In this document: in pieces, positions 9,088 to 20,083 of the stretch
How positions within the stretch are numbered: position 1 is the first letter of the stretch
Layout: each line of letters begins with the position of its first letter
Origin: Shewanella dokdonensis
GTDB lineage: Bacteria > Pseudomonadota > Gammaproteobacteria > Enterobacterales > Shewanellaceae
DNA: 64,000 bases
Direction of reading: 5' to 3'
Assembly (NCBI RefSeq): GCF_018394335.1
Contig: NZ_CP074572.1
Location: forward strand, 1,364,001 to 1,428,000
Translations under genes and position numbers: made by a program
Notes under the pieces: model-generated
Told to the model about the DNA's origin: nothing
The model's input: only the letters and a program-made list of their open reading frames with translations
Databases searched by the model: none

Positions 9088-10058
9088 ATGCAAATTGGCC
9101 CCTATCAACTGACAAACCAGCTGATCGTGGCACCAATGGCAGGTGTCACCGATCAGCCCTTCCGTAATCTCTGTCTCCGTTATGGTGCTGCCATGGCAGT
9201 GTCAGAGATGCTTTCGTCCAATCCTGAGTTATGGGATACGGACAAAAGTCGCCAGCGTATGAGCCATTCCGGCGAGGAAGGCCTACGCTCGGTACAAATT
9301 GCCGGGGCAGATCCCGATGACATGGCTTGGGCCGCCCGCTACAACGTAGAGCAAGGTGCCCAGATCATCGATATCAACATGGGCTGCCCAGCAAAAAAGT
9401 GAATAAGAAGCTCGCGGGCTCAGCCTTGCTGCAATCACCGGAATTGGTGCAACGTATCCTAGATGCGGTGGTAGCAGCAGTGGATGTACCTGTAACGCTG
9501 AAGATTCGCACGGGTTGGGACCCAGAACACAGGAATGGTGTTCAAATCGCCCAGATTGCTGAAGAGAGTGGCATTACCGCCTTAGCGGTACATGGCCGTA
9601 CTAGGCAAGACCTGTACAAGGGAGAAGCCGAATACGACACCATCAAGGCAATCAAACAGAATGTCTCGATACCGGTTATCGCCAACGGAGATATCACCTC
9701 ACCGGAGAAAGCCCGCTTCGTGCTGGATTACACTGGCGTGGATGCTCTGATGGTAGGCCGGGGCGCACAGGGACGACCGTGGATTTTTAAAGAGATCCAG
9801 CATTACCTGGACACCGGCAGTTTGCCGGCACCTGTAGACAATGCTGAAAAGCGTCAAGTGATGCTGGAGCATTTGTCCAAACTGTATGATTTATATGGCG
9901 AATATAAAGGCATTCGCTTCGCCAGAAAGCATATAGGTTGGTATCTGAACCAGGAAGAACAGCGCCAATTTCGGGCTGAGTTTAATCAGCTGGAAAGCGC
10001 TGCCGAACAGTGCTCCATGGTGGAACACTATTTTGATGAATGTGTACTAGATAAATAA
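9088..10058 (+). CDS. dusB: tRNA-dihydrouridine synthase B, one frameshift
   Basis: About 324 residues after repair. This FMN enzyme reduces uridine to dihydrouridine in the tRNA D-loop using [17 protein letters not shown] and [21 protein letters not shown] are Dus signatures; the conserved catalytic cysteine is in [21 protein letters not shown] (read [11 protein letters not shown]) is the C-terminal FMN phosphate site. The frame breaks inside the signature at the A-run 9393-9398; one extra A restores CPAKKVNKK. It is co-transcribed with fis, as in most Gammaproteobacteria, with 12 bases between the genes. Confidence 0.93.
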
Positions 10059-10370
<312 letters not shown>

Positions 10371-10410
10371 ACTGATATTGAATCAGTAACATATTGTATT
10401 TAAAGAAAAG

Positions 10411-10435
10411 GCCAGTCATTGCGACTGGCTTTTTT
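10411..10435 (+). terminator. Rho-independent terminator of dusB-fis
   Basis: Stem GCCAGTC/GACTGGC with a 5-base loop, followed by six T. Confidence 0.9.
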
Positions 10436-10552
10436 GCATTTTGAACCCACATTTAAACCCACACATGCTTTTTCACTCACATTAGAAAATATCTCCCTAC
10501 CCACCAGAAAAATACCTTACAGTTAGTCAATCACATCGACTAGAAACCTAAT

Positions 10553-11215
10553 ATGGACATCCTCGACAAGTACGAACTAAAGGAATGGTGGAACACAGCA
10601 CTAACAACTGAACAACGCGATCAAATATCCCGCGACTATCAGCCAATGGGCTACCCGACAGGTGAGCGTTATCTCTACGCAAAGCTGGTAGGGAAGGAAT
10701 ATGGCGAAACAGGTAAATGCTGTTTACTGGACGTCTTAGCGTGTGTGGCAAAGGATGACGCGAAAGACATCATCAGGAACAAAACCGAGCAAGCGGTAAA
10801 AGAGGCTCTTAGCCTGACTAAGCGAAATTACATAGATATTCACTTAGCCCTAGCTGGTTTAATTAAATATCATTACCGTTTGCGGAATGATCAAGCTCAT
10901 TATGAAAAGGCCAAAGAGTTTTGCTTATTGCAGATATCTATTTCTAGTAAATTAGTCAAAAAATTTCGTTATCCCGAAAAACCGAAAGAACTAAAAGGGC
11001 TTCATAAATTAACGGGTATGACACATCCCTATTATGATGAACCTCAAATTCTGCCTTCACATACAGGTTACAAACAACTTGCTATCATTCTTGAAAAAGA
11101 AGGTGATCTACAAGGTGCGCTTGAGCTGTCACAAAAGGCGTTAAAGCAGGGATGGACTGATGATAATGAAAAGCGAATAGCGAAACTAACAGCTAAACTT
11201 GCCAAGCAAAAATAG
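10553..11215 (+). CDS. Hypothetical protein with a TPR-like C-terminus
   Basis: 220 residues, soluble, rich in lysine and glutamate, no signal peptide. I do not recognise the family. Residues 172-205 (GYKQLAIILEKEGDLQGALELSQKAL) read like one tetratricopeptide-type helical hairpin, suggesting protein-protein contacts. The middle has a His/Pro/Tyr-rich stretch (HPYYDEPQILPSHTGY). Codon use is more AT-rich than the neighbouring prmA and che genes. It is followed by short degenerate repeats and lies alone between the fis terminator and a convergent lipoprotein gene. Confidence 0.65.
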   Translation: MDILDKYELKEWWNTALTTEQRDQISRDYQPMGYPTGERYLYAKLVGKEYGETGKCCLLDVLACVAKDDAKDIIRNKTEQAVKEALSLTKRNYIDIHLALAGLIKYHYRLRNDQAHYEKAKEFCLLQISISSKLVKKFRYPEKPKELKGLHKLTGMTHPYYDEPQILPSHTGYKQLAIILEKEGDLQGALELSQKALKQGWTDDNEKRIAKLTAKLAKQK

Positions 11216-11248
11216 CTTTTTTATCGAGTAAGAAAACTCGCGCTAAAG

Positions 11249-11332
11249 GTGTCCGAAAATTCCCTTAGCGATGTCAGAAAATGGGCAGCTAGTGATGTCG
11301 GAAAATTCTGCCTTAATGCGTCCGAAAACTCA
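11249..11332. repeat. Four imperfect short repeats, about 22-25 bases apart
   Basis: The core GTCNGAAAANT appears at 11251, 11273, 11298 and 11320 as GTCCGAAAAT, GTCAGAAAAT, GTCGGAAAAT and GTCCGAAAAC. The copies diverge, so this is either an old tandem array or a multi-copy binding or terminal-repeat region. Confidence 0.45.
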
Positions 11333-11396
11333 CAAGGCCATGGTGTAGCAGATGTTAGGTGCTAGCCTTTACACATGCACCTCACCAGTTTGAAGG

Positions 11397-11762
11397 TTAA
11401 TTTGTCTTAAGTTGGCTGCCGATTGGAGCTTCCGTGTAAGAGTAATTAACTACAACACCATCTTTAATCAAAACGTCTAATTGCTTACGCAAGCCTGTGG
11501 TGTTCACATCCACCGAAAATACATAACTCTTAGCTTTTGAGGTTACATCGGTGTAAAGGTATCCCCAACGCTCACTGTTTTCATCTATAACCGTTTTAGT
11601 AAATGGCTGTCCCATTAAGATTTGTAATTCATCGGCGCTGGTCTTGCCTTTCACTATGCTTGTCACTTTAGTCGCGTCAAAATCTGCACCAGTTGTCATA
11701 TGTGAAGTAGCGCAACTCGTAAGTATCAACGCAGCAACGGCAAAAATAATATTGCGATTCAT
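11397..11762 (-). CDS. Small lipoprotein with a BamE/SmpA-like fold
   Basis: 121 residues. A lipoprotein signal peptide ends in LTSC with the cysteine near residue 17. The body reads DATKVTSIVKGKTSADELQILMGQPF ... RWGYLYTDV, which fits the SmpA/OmlA-BamE-like domain pattern of a helix pair followed by a sheet (K-G-x-T-x-x-E-hh-x-x-h-G-x-P). It is too unlike BamE itself to be the assembly-machine subunit, and its cargo or partner is unknown. Likely anchored in the outer membrane, facing the periplasm. An AAGGAA site precedes the ATG. Confidence 0.65.
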   Translation of the reverse strand: MNRNIIFAVAALILTSCATSHMTTGADFDATKVTSIVKGKTSADELQILMGQPFTKTVIDENSERWGYLYTDVTSKAKSYVFSVDVNTTGLRKQLDVLIKDGVVVNYSYTEAPIGSQLKTN

Positions 11763-11847
11763 ATTTCCTTCCTTGGTTGAGGTTTTGGATTCTAACTTAT
11801 TGATTACCTGAGAGACTATAAATCTAATTCATATGAAAGTGCAAAAA

Positions 11848-12180
11848 TTAATCATCTTTTGAACGGGGATATGATGTCCAAGTATTATTGGCTAAGTAAT
11901 TTGCTGGTGGGGAAAATTCATTGGTTTGCAACCAATGCAGGTATGTGTCTAAATCGCCGTCATAAAATATGGGTAACGCTGTATCCTGGAAGCAATAACG
12001 GCCATCCATTTGTTTTGTAAGCACGGCAGGATAGCGTGCCTGATATTGGCTAATATCCTTATAAACCTGCTGGCGGGATATCGTAAATTGTTTGACGACC
12101 TCGCAGTTACGCACTTCGCCTTGCCATAGTGCCAACATTTCGATAAATGCCAGCCGTTCCTCGACTAATTGCCTCGCCAT
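11848..12180 (-). CDS. Short winged-helix protein resembling the N-terminus of BrxR/WYL-type regulators
   Basis: 110 residues. The segment RLAFIEMLALWQGEVRNCEVVKQFTISRQQVYKDISQYQ matches the N-terminal helix-turn-helix pattern of BrxR/CapW-like proteins, which normally continue through a WYL domain to roughly 280-300 residues. Here the protein stops soon after the linker region (YDGDLDTYLHWLQ), and no WYL coding remains in the 85 bases before the next gene. It may be a relic of a defence-island regulator or a stand-alone DNA-binding protein. No phage-defence genes were found next to it. The family assignment is from pattern recognition only. Confidence 0.5.
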   Translation of the reverse strand: MARQLVEERLAFIEMLALWQGEVRNCEVVKQFTISRQQVYKDISQYQARYPAVLTKQMDGRYCFQDTALPIFYDGDLDTYLHWLQTNEFSPPANYLANNTWTSYPRSKDD

Positions 12181-12518
12181 TCACTATCCATGTTATTCAT
12201 CCATCAGTGATGCGTTATGGTGTATCAAAAATCCAAGGCGTTGTCTTTCTGTATCTGGCGTTTGCCAGATTGCACAGGCCTTAGCCTCAGGTTTGAACAC
12301 TGACAATCATAAATAACATGCAGCGGCACAGGGAGTGGTGAGCCACATAGCAAAAACGCTGGGCGGCGCGCCGGCAACTCTCGTTAGCAGCGTTCAATAT
12401 GGGTGTTATTCATACAAAGCTGCGGATAACTGTAGATGTCAGCCGCTTAGAAGCATGATTTTATGCCAAATACGCCAAGGATAATTCACTGGTGAGAGCC
12501 TATTGCTAGCGTTAATCG
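12181..12518. other. Intergenic region without a recognised gene
   Basis: 338 bases. A short hairpin CTAGCG/CGCTAG with a 5-base loop at about 12508-12521 overlaps the cheB stop and has no T tract. Nothing else convincing is seen on either strand. Confidence 0.4.
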
Positions 12519-13607
12519 CTAGTGCCGCCACAGATTTTCAATGGTGGGGGCAACCTCATCCAGTGAAAGTTGCTGCTCAACGGCCTCCATTTCAATAGCT
12601 TCTTTTGGCATACCAAACACCACGCAACTCTGTTCGTCTTGGGCAAAGGTGATGGCTCCCGCCTGCCGCATCAGCTTTAAACCTCTGGCACCATCATCGC
12701 CCATGCCCGTCAGAATAAAGCCAGCGGCATCGGCCCCGGCGGCTTTGGCAACTGAACGAAATAGCACATCCACGGAGGGTTTATGGCGATTCACCAGCGG
12801 CCCATCACTCACGGTCACCACATAACCATTGCCTTGAGCAACTAGCTGCATATGGCGGCCACCGGGAGCGATTAATGCCCGGCCTGGCAATACGGCATCC
12901 TGATCGGCGGCTTCCTTCACTTCTATTCGGCACAAGCTGTTAAGCCGTTGGGCAAACATTTCAGTAAATTTTTCAGGCATATGCTGCACGATTACGATGC
13001 CTGGTGGGCGTTCACTCAACGCGGTCAAGATCCGCTCCAGTGCCTGAGTACCGCCAGTGGAGGTGCCAATGGCCACCACCTTACGCAGTGGTAATCGCGC
13101 GGGGGCTACGCGGTTTATCGGCTGAGGTTTAGGTGCTGCTAGCTGTGGCTTACGCACAATATTGGCCAGCTTGGCACTGGCCGCCGCTTTCACCACGCTG
13201 ACCACATCATTAGCACTGTCGAGCAAAAAACCTTTCAAGCCAGCTTTGGGTTTGGTAATAAAACCAAAGGCTCCGGCGGACATTGCCCGCACCGTGACCT
13301 CCGCCCCCTTTTCCACTAGGCTAGAGCAGATGATCACTGGCGTTGGCCGCTTCTCCATAATCTGCTTTAGGAACGTTAAGCCATCCATCCGCGGCATTTC
13401 CACATCTAATAACACCACGTCAGGCCAGCACTTTTCCATGCGCCGCATGGCAAAAATAGGGTCGGCAGCCACGGCCACTTCGGCAATGGCATTGTCCTCC
13501 AGCAGCAGATCGCTCATCACCTGGCGCACCACGGCTGAGTCATCCACAATCAGCACATTAATCCCTTTGCCCATCATTGAACTCATGTTGCTCCCCACAT
13601 ACGGCAC
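12519..13607 (-). CDS. cheB: Chemotaxis protein-glutamate methylesterase CheB
   Basis: 355-362 residues. It removes methyl groups from (and deamidates) chemoreceptors, activated by CheA phosphorylation. An N-terminal receiver domain ([15 protein letters not shown], phosphoacceptor in [13 protein letters not shown]) is followed by the esterase domain. The catalytic triad is seen as the serine in GTSTGGTQ, the histidine in VQHMPEKF and the aspartate in [11 protein letters not shown]. The GTG at 13607 gives the longest frame; an ATG at 13586 preceded by GGGGAG is an equally good start. It is the last gene of the chemosensory operon. Confidence 0.93.
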   Translation of the reverse strand: MPYVGSNMSSMMGKGINVLIVDDSAVVRQVMSDLLLEDNAIAEVAVAADPIFAMRRMEKCWPDVVLLDVEMPRMDGLTFLKQIMEKRPTPVIICSSLVEKGAEVTVRAMSAGAFGFITKPKAGLKGFLLDSANDVVSVVKAAASAKLANIVRKPQLAAPKPQPINRVAPARLPLRKVVAIGTSTGGTQALERILTALSERPPGIVIVQHMPEKFTEMFAQRLNSLCRIEVKEAADQDAVLPGRALIAPGGRHMQLVAQGNGYVVTVSDGPLVNRHKPSVDVLFRSVAKAAGADAAGFILTGMGDDGARGLKLMRQAGAITFAQDEQSCVVFGMPKEAIEMEAVEQQLSLDEVAPTIENLWRH

Positions 13608-13633
13608 AACGCTTCCTTGCGCAGATCAATCTT

Positions 13634-14137
13634 TCAACCACAACGACCATATTTGACCCAAACACTGCCACTATTCATCTCAAAGACCACTTGTCGATAA
13701 CGTTCCCCGCCCACGTCTTCGGCTTTAACCGCAAAGCCAGCTTCACGCAGCCGTTGTTGACCAAAGCGAATATTGGCTTCGGCAACGTTGATGTTAAACC
13801 TGTGGCGATCGGGCCACAGGATCACATTGCCGCCACCAAAAATTTTGGCTTCAAATTCGCTGGGAGACAGGCGCGCTTTAGCAATATGTTCGAGAAAGGA
13901 ATGGAATACATCACTGCCGAAATACCCGTGTGGATGCCGTTCTGGCCGATGAAAGCGCTGCCGATCTGGCAACAAGTAATGGCACATGCCGCCCAGTTTA
14001 TGCTGCGGATGCCACAAGGTGATGGCCACACAGGAGCCGAGCAATGTCTGCACCTGCACAGGTTCCTGACTGAACAGCAACTCACCAGGATTGAGCACAA
14101 ATTTACGGGTCTGCGGCAGTGAGAGCGCAATTGTCAT
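13634..14137 (-). CDS. cheD: Chemoreceptor glutamine deamidase CheD
   Basis: 167 residues. It deamidates specific glutamines of chemoreceptors. LLGSCVAITLWHPQHKLGGMCHYLLP carries the catalytic cysteine (GSCV) and histidine (GMCH) of the family, and the later threonine or serine region is present. The start overlaps the cheR stop by four bases. It is intact. With CheR and CheB it forms the adaptation set of this cluster. Confidence 0.92.
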   Translation of the reverse strand: MTIALSLPQTRKFVLNPGELLFSQEPVQVQTLLGSCVAITLWHPQHKLGGMCHYLLPDRQRFHRPERHPHGYFGSDVFHSFLEHIAKARLSPSEFEAKIFGGGNVILWPDRHRFNINVAEANIRFGQQRLREAGFAVKAEDVGGERYRQVVFEMNSGSVWVKYGRCG

Positions 14138-14989
14138 AGTTTTGCTCCTAGCCGATACACAGATGGCTGCAACAGGTTAACTTTGTCCGTAACGCCAGTG
14201 AGGCTTTCGGCATGGCCTATCAGCAGGAAACCACCCGCATTCATGTGCCGAATAATATTGGCGACTACCCGCTGTTTTGAGGGTTGATCAAAATAGATCA
14301 TCACATTGCGCAGCAGCACCAGATCAAAACTACCGAGCCGCTCCGGCAATTGCTGCAAATTGGCATGACGAAATTCCACTTGGCTGCGAAGTTCACGACA
14401 GACCTTGAATTGTAAGGATTTATCGCCCGTTCCCTTCAGGCAATACTGATGCAGATAATGTTTGGGAATATTCTCTGCCCTTTGTATGGGATAAATACCT
14501 TTTTTGCTTTTTCAATGACTTCAGCATTGATATCTGTCCCCAAAATCTGCCAACTGCCCTGATGGTGGCTCGCCAGTACCATGGCTAAGGTATAAGCTTC
14601 CTCACCGGTGGAGCTGGCAGCACTCCAGCATTTGAGGTGTTGTCCACGAAACCGCGGTAATACCGCTTCCCGAATAAAACTGAAGTGACTGTCTTCCCGA
14701 AAAAGAAGGTTTCATTGGTGGTGAGCAAGTCAATCGCCCGCTGCCGTTCCGATGCTGCTAGTGTGTCTTGAGCGTTGCTGATTAACTCATAATAACGGCG
14801 AAAACTGGGGAGTTGTAGCTCCCGCAGTCGGCCATTAAGGCGACTCGTCACCAAAGCTTTTTTATTGGCGGCAAGCCGGATCCCGGCGGCCTGATACAGC
14901 CACTGGCAGATCAGTTGAAACTCGGCATCATGCAGCGGTATCTGCTGGAATGAGTCGGGCCAAAGAAATTCCGCTTCATTGCATTTCAC
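14134..14989 (-). CDS. cheR: Chemotaxis methyltransferase CheR, two frameshifts
   Basis: About 285 residues after repair. It methylates receptor glutamates using S-adenosylmethionine. An N-terminal alpha domain (about 1-80) precedes TTNETFFFRED, a CheR signature, and the SAM site CWSAASSTGEEAYTLAM. The C-terminus has DLVLLRNVMIYFDQPSKQRVV and FLLIGHAESL. The frame breaks at the A-runs 14700-14704 and at the T-run 14500-14505 (plus strand). One base added at each gives a continuous family-like protein. The start overlaps the cheW stop. Confidence 0.9.
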
Positions 14990-15537
14990 GGCGATTTATT
15001 CTCCAGCGCAGCATCCCGAACCTGACCAACCAAGGTCATTTCCTCCACCGACAGCACTTTGTTTTCATCCAAAATAATCACAAAGGCTTCGCCCAGTTTG
15101 CCCATGGCTCGGATAAAATCGGTGCGGATACTGGCGCCAAAGCTGGGCGCGCCACGCAAGTTGTCGGTGGCAATTTCCAGCACCTCCGAGACACTGTCCA
15201 CCAGCACGCCTATCACTTGGGAATCGGTCTCTTGCCCCACTTCCACAATGACAATACAGGTACGGCGACTGATCTGCGATGCCGCCATACCGAAACGGCT
15301 AGCCAGATTCACCACGGGGATCACTTCTCCCCGCAGGTTGATCACGCCTTCAATAAAATCAGGCATGCGCGGGACTTTGGTAACGCGTCCATACTCCAAA
15401 ATTTCCTTCACATGGAGAATGCCAAAAGCATATAGCTCACCTTGCAACAGAAACGTCAGGTACTGAGATTCTTCCTGATAGTTGTCCTCGTTATCCGTCC
15501 CATTAGTTACTGCCAGTGATTGTTTAGCTTCTGCCAT
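14986..15537 (-). CDS. cheW: Chemotaxis coupling protein CheW
   Basis: 183 residues. It links CheA to receptors in the signalling array. The CheW fold is clear: YLTFLLQGELYAFGILHVKEILEY, RMPDFIEGVINLRGEVIPVVNL, and VGVLVDSVSEVLEI-like text (IGVLVDSVSEVLEIATDNL). A 25-residue polar N-terminal extension is present. An SD of GGAGG lies six bases before the ATG, just after the mcp stop. Intact. Confidence 0.94.
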   Translation of the reverse strand: MAEAKQSLAVTNGTDNEDNYQEESQYLTFLLQGELYAFGILHVKEILEYGRVTKVPRMPDFIEGVINLRGEVIPVVNLASRFGMAASQISRRTCIVIVEVGQETDSQVIGVLVDSVSEVLEIATDNLRGAPSFGASIRTDFIRAMGKLGEAFVIILDENKVLSVEEMTLVGQVRDAALENKSP

Positions 15538-15545
15538 GGGGCCTC

Positions 15546-17491
15546 CTAAAAGCGTACAAATTCACTGTCATCGTCGTCAGATGCTACGGGCTTATGACTC
15601 ATCGCCACAGGTGCAGCCTTGGGGGCCGTACGTTTGAGCCCTCCACGGGGGCTGTGCCATTGCCCGTTTTGAAGAACGTCATCAACTGCTGTAACTGCTG
15701 TGCCTGACTACTCATCTCTTCTGCGGTAGAGGCAAGTTCCTCGGACGCCGAAGCGCTTTGCTGAGTAATGCTGTTCAACTGCTCCATCGCCTGGTTGATC
15801 TGGCTGGCTCCGGTAGATTGCTCCATCGATGCCGCGCTGATCTCCTGTACCAAATCCGAGGTTTTCTCAATAGAAGGCACCATTTCTCGCAGTAGATTGC
15901 CCGCTTCTTCTGCCAGTCCAACACTGTTTTTGGCGACTTCACCAATCTCTTGAGAAGCTATCTGACTGCGCTCTGCCAGTTTACGTACTTCTGCGGCAAC
16001 CACGGCAAACCCCTTGCCATGTTCGCCCGCTCGTGCGGCTTCAATTGCAGCGTTTAACGCTAACAGATTGGTCTGGTAAGCAATATCGTCAATAATGCTG
16101 ATTTTTTCGGCAATTGACTTCATCGCCGCCACCGTTTTAGTAACCGCTTCGCCCCCTTGCTTGGCTTCTTTGGCCGCTTTAGCCGCCATGGAATCAGTGA
16201 CCTTGGCATTGTCGGTATTCTGCTCGATAGAAGCTGACATCTGCTCAACTGATGAGGTGGTTTCCTCTACGCTGGCCGCCTGTTCGCTGGCGCCCTGGCT
16301 TAACGATTGCGATGTGGCAGACACCTGTTCCGATGCCGAAGCCAGCGCATCGCTGGCACTGTTGACCTCGCCCACAATTTGCGACAACTTGCGTACCATG
16401 TTTTGGATATTAGCGACTAGGCTGGTGCTGTCATTGGGTTTGAGATTGAACTTGACGGTTAAATCCCCTTCCGAAATTTCCTTCACCACCGCGGCCGCAT
16501 AATCCGGTTCGCCCCCAATCTGTTGCAATACCGAACGGGTAATCCAGAAGCCCACCAGCAAGCCGATAGCAATGGCAATGACACAGACACTCAACATCAT
16601 CAATTTGGCTTGCTCATTGGACGCCTGTACTTTAGGGCCAAGTGCATCCTGCTGTGACTTGATGTTAGCCATCAGATCTTCTAGCAGTTTGGCCACATTA
16701 CGCCCGATCACCGAAAGCTCTCCGTCCATTAGCTGGTTGCGTTTCTTAATCACGCTCGTCAGTTCATTAAAGGCGCTTGCGTAATGCTCGCTGGAAATCT
16801 TGACTTGATTTACCAGCGTCCGTTCGTTGCTATCGTTGACTTGCTTATCTAGTGTTGCCAGTTGGTCTTTCAGCGTCAGGTATTCACTATCAACGCGCTG
16901 AACATAGGTATCTAGGTTGTTGTCAAGAAATTTCACCACATACAAGCGCATCAACAGCAGGTGGCGTAATGCCAGCGATGTGACATAGGCATCTTCGGCT
17001 TTATTATTCTGCCTGGCGGTCTTGAGCAATTCCGTCATGACGTTTTCCACCTCAGGGCCAAGACGATCTAGCTGCCCGGACATCAAGGCATCACGGCGGG
17101 CAATCAGCTCAGTGATCTGGGTAAACACCGCATCATAGTTATTGAGCTGTTTCTCTAACTGTTCATAGATTTTCAGTTGTGGCGGATCAACCACCATGGC
17201 CTTGGCTTGGGGAAGCAGATCCATCAGCGCCTGCCAGCGTTCACCTTTGCGTTTTAGTGTGGTTTCATCGGCATGCATGTAGTAGTACAACGTCTCTAAC
17301 CGCAGTGCCAACATACTGCTTTGGATATTACCGGCTTCCACCGTATTGCGGGCATAAGCACGATACTCGGCAAAACCGCTACTGGCAGTGAACAACCCAC
17401 GGAAGGAGATGATGGCCGCCAGACATAGCAGTAATAACACTATGCCAAACCCCATTCCTAACTTAAGGCCAAGCTTCATATTCCTGAACAT
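15546..17491 (-). CDS. Methyl-accepting chemotaxis protein with a long helical periplasmic domain, one frameshift near the end
   Basis: About 648 residues. Two transmembrane helices (about 10-30 and 296-316) flank a roughly 265-residue all-helical sensor with two four-helix segments, resembling the HBM ligand-binding domain. A HAMP domain and the signalling hairpin follow ([44 protein letters not shown]). In the raw frame the protein stops at 15599 after an odd tail. One extra G at the 15639-15641 run restores a Lys/Pro-rich linker ending [10 protein letters not shown], just upstream of cheW. That acidic-aromatic tail could tether CheR or CheB. The ligand is unknown. Confidence 0.88.
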
Positions 17492-17560
17492 AGCTATCTA
17501 CCCTTTCCTTGTCATGTTCTTGTGTATGTGTAACGGCCACTGCTAAACACCGTTGCCAAG

Positions 17561-19728
17561 CTACTGTAATAACAACTGTTCTTCTCCCATCATGGTGTCG
17601 ATAAGACCATGAATATCCAGAATCAAAGCCACTGAACCATTCCCTAAAATGGTTGAACCACTGATGCAGCCCACTTCGGAAAACAGTTTGCCCAGTGGTT
17701 TGATGACGGTCTGAAACTCACCTAACAGGCAGTCAACGACCAGTCCGGCACTGGTGCCACCAGACTGCACTACCACCACATTCTGACGCGCCGGATAACG
17801 GCCTTCGATACCCAAACAATGGCGCAGATAGATCAAGGGCAACACCTGCCCTCGCAGGTTAAAGTAAGGAGCATCGACGGGATTGTCGGGCAGTTTTTTG
17901 AGTTCAAGACATTCCTGCACCGCATCCAAAGGCACCACGAACTGCTCATCCGCAACCCCAATAATAAAGCCGTCAATAATCGCCAGCGTTAGCGGCAGGA
18001 TGATGCGCATGGTGCTGCCTTGGCCTATCTGGCTGAGGATCTCCACGCGGCCTCGCAGTTCTGAGATATTGCGTTTGACCACGTCCATTCCCACACCGCG
18101 ACCGGAAAGGTTGGAAACTTGTGAGGCAGTAGAAAAACCCGGTTCGAAAATCAGGTTCAGCAGTTCATCCCGCGACAATACGGCATTTTCATCCAGCAAC
18201 TGTTTTTCAATCGCTTTCGCTCTAATGATCTCGGGATCCAGCCCTTTGCCATCATCACTGACTTCAATCACGATATTGCCGGAATCATGATAGGCATTGA
18301 GCGTAATCGTGCCTTTTTCTGGTTTCCCGGCAGCGACACGAATTGCAGGCGATTCAATACCGTGATCAATGGCGTTGCGCACCAAGTGGGTCAATGGATC
18401 GCCGATTTTCTCAATCACGGATTTATCCAGCTCGGTTTCGGCGCCGTTGATCACCAGTTCAATCTCTTTATCCAGCTCGTGGGCAATATCCCGCACGACT
18501 CGTTGGAAGCGGCTGAACGTGGCCCCAATCGCAACCATTCGCAGTTCCAAGGCTGCATCCCGCACGGCTTCCAGCAACGAATTCAGTACTGACACTGATT
18601 CGTTTAACGCCGAATCGCCCAGATTATCGGCCAACAGCGATGTCCCGGCTCCCGCGGTCACCAGCTCGCCCACCAGATTGATCAGCTTATCCAGCTTTTC
18701 GGCATCCACGCGCAGACTTTTTGCTCTTTCACCAGGGTATCGCGGACTTTTCCCTGCTTATCGAGAGCCGCTTGCAATACCGGTTGGATGCCGCATTGGT
18801 ACTCGAAATAATCTCGCCTAAGGGTTGAGGGCTACTACTGAGCTGTTGCTGTAATTGCAGTGCCCGTTGCAATTCGTTGGCTGTCAGCGCTCCCGATTGC
18901 ACCAGCATCTGCCCCAGCAGTTGGTCAACCTGCGGCATGCTCTCTATCAGTTGCACAAACTCCTGCAATCGGCTGTGAGGTGGAATAATGTGCAGAATGC
19001 TTTCTTCCCTAACAAATTCAAACACATCTTCAATTTCTTGCTTCGATGCTGACGAGGCCAGTTGAATGCCAAAAGCCAGATAACAGTTTTCACTGTCAAA
19101 CGCGGTAATGGGGGGTAAAAACTCTGCCAAAGGGATAATGCTGACCACATCGCCCAGATGTTTCAGGTAAGAGATAAAAGAGAGGGGATCCATGCCATCC
19201 CGAAAGCTGTTATGGCCAAAACGAATAGAGATATGCCAACAATCACTGCTAGCAATATCATCGCTGTCCAGCCGTTCAAAGGGAGGCTGCCCAGAGACAG
19301 GCAAGGAAAGTTCGGGCTGTTGCACCGCTGCGGCGCCTGCAACCATGTAGGATTGCAAGGCTGCCAGTAATGGCTCACCGGCTTTGGCGATAGCGCTATC
19401 GTTGTTTCCGGCTTCGGCACTATCGACCAGTTGTGCGATATGATCTCGACATTGCAACAACAGCGAGACTAACGCATCCGAAATCGCTAACTGATGGTTA
19501 CGCATGCGATCCAGCACACTTTCTACTACATGGGTAAAGCTGACCACGTCTTCCAGGCTGAACATGCCCGCAGAACCTTTGATGGTATGGGCAGCACGAA
19601 AAATACCGTGCAGATTCTCCTGCAAAGAGGCGTCATCCAGCGTTTCCAGCTGTAACAACAGTGATTCCATCTGTTCCAGCAGTTCACGGCTTTCAGAAAA
19701 AAGTCTGCAGTGCAACATCCATGTTCAT
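17561..19728 (-). CDS. cheA: Chemotaxis histidine kinase CheA, three frameshifts
   Basis: About 720 residues after repair. It autophosphorylates and passes phosphate to CheY and CheB. The HPt domain carries AAHTIKGSAGMF (phosphohistidine). A non-E. coli-like middle region (about 140-260) replaces the usual P2. Dimerisation, ATPase (HLVRNAIDHGIE, DDGKGLD, GRGVGMDVV) and CheW-like domains (NLRGQVLPLIYL) follow. Frame breaks lie at 19697-19702 (A6), about 18781 (CC) and 18720-18724 (T5), plus strand. Adding bases restores LGEIISSTNAASNPVLQAAL and KEQKSLRVDAEKL. The run near the start may lack two bases. The ATG at 19728 follows an AAGGAG site. Confidence 0.9.
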
Positions 19729-19754
19729 CGATATCTGCTCCTTACGGACTAAAT

Positions 19755-20072
19755 TTAAGCATCGCCAGCCAGTAATACCGGATCGTCAAACCAGTCCAGC
19801 AATCCCAGCAGGCTGAACAGCGATACCACCGCCTCGCTATGATTGACGAGTGCTAGTTGTTTCCCCGCCTGTAACCGTTCCCGCCGCGCCAGCATCAGCA
19901 ATTGCGCGCCACTGCTGTCAATTTCCGTCACATCTTTCAGATCGACCACCAACTGCGCCGAGGTCGTCAGTAAGGGCAAAAATTCCTGCGCTAATTCAGC
20001 GATGTGATAAATCGTCATTTCCCCCTGCGGGCTGACAAATTCGATGCTGGTGTCTGACACATGTTCCTGCAT
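19755..20072 (-). CDS. STAS-domain protein of the chemosensory operon
   Basis: 105 residues, a single STAS domain of the anti-anti-sigma/MlaB type. LVVDLKDVTEIDSSGAQLLMLARRE holds the conserved DSSG loop, whose serine is the phosphorylation site in SpoIIAA relatives. STAS genes between cheY and cheA occur in alternative (non-flagellar-model) chemosensory operons. Its partner here is not known. No kinase of the RsbW type is in the window. It lies 11 bases after cheY. Confidence 0.85.
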   Translation of the reverse strand: MQEHVSDTSIEFVSPQGEMTIYHIAELAQEFLPLLTTSAQLVVDLKDVTEIDSSGAQLLMLARRERLQAGKQLALVNHSEAVVSLFSLLGLLDWFDDPVLLAGDA

Positions 20073-20083
20073 AATAGGTCGCC

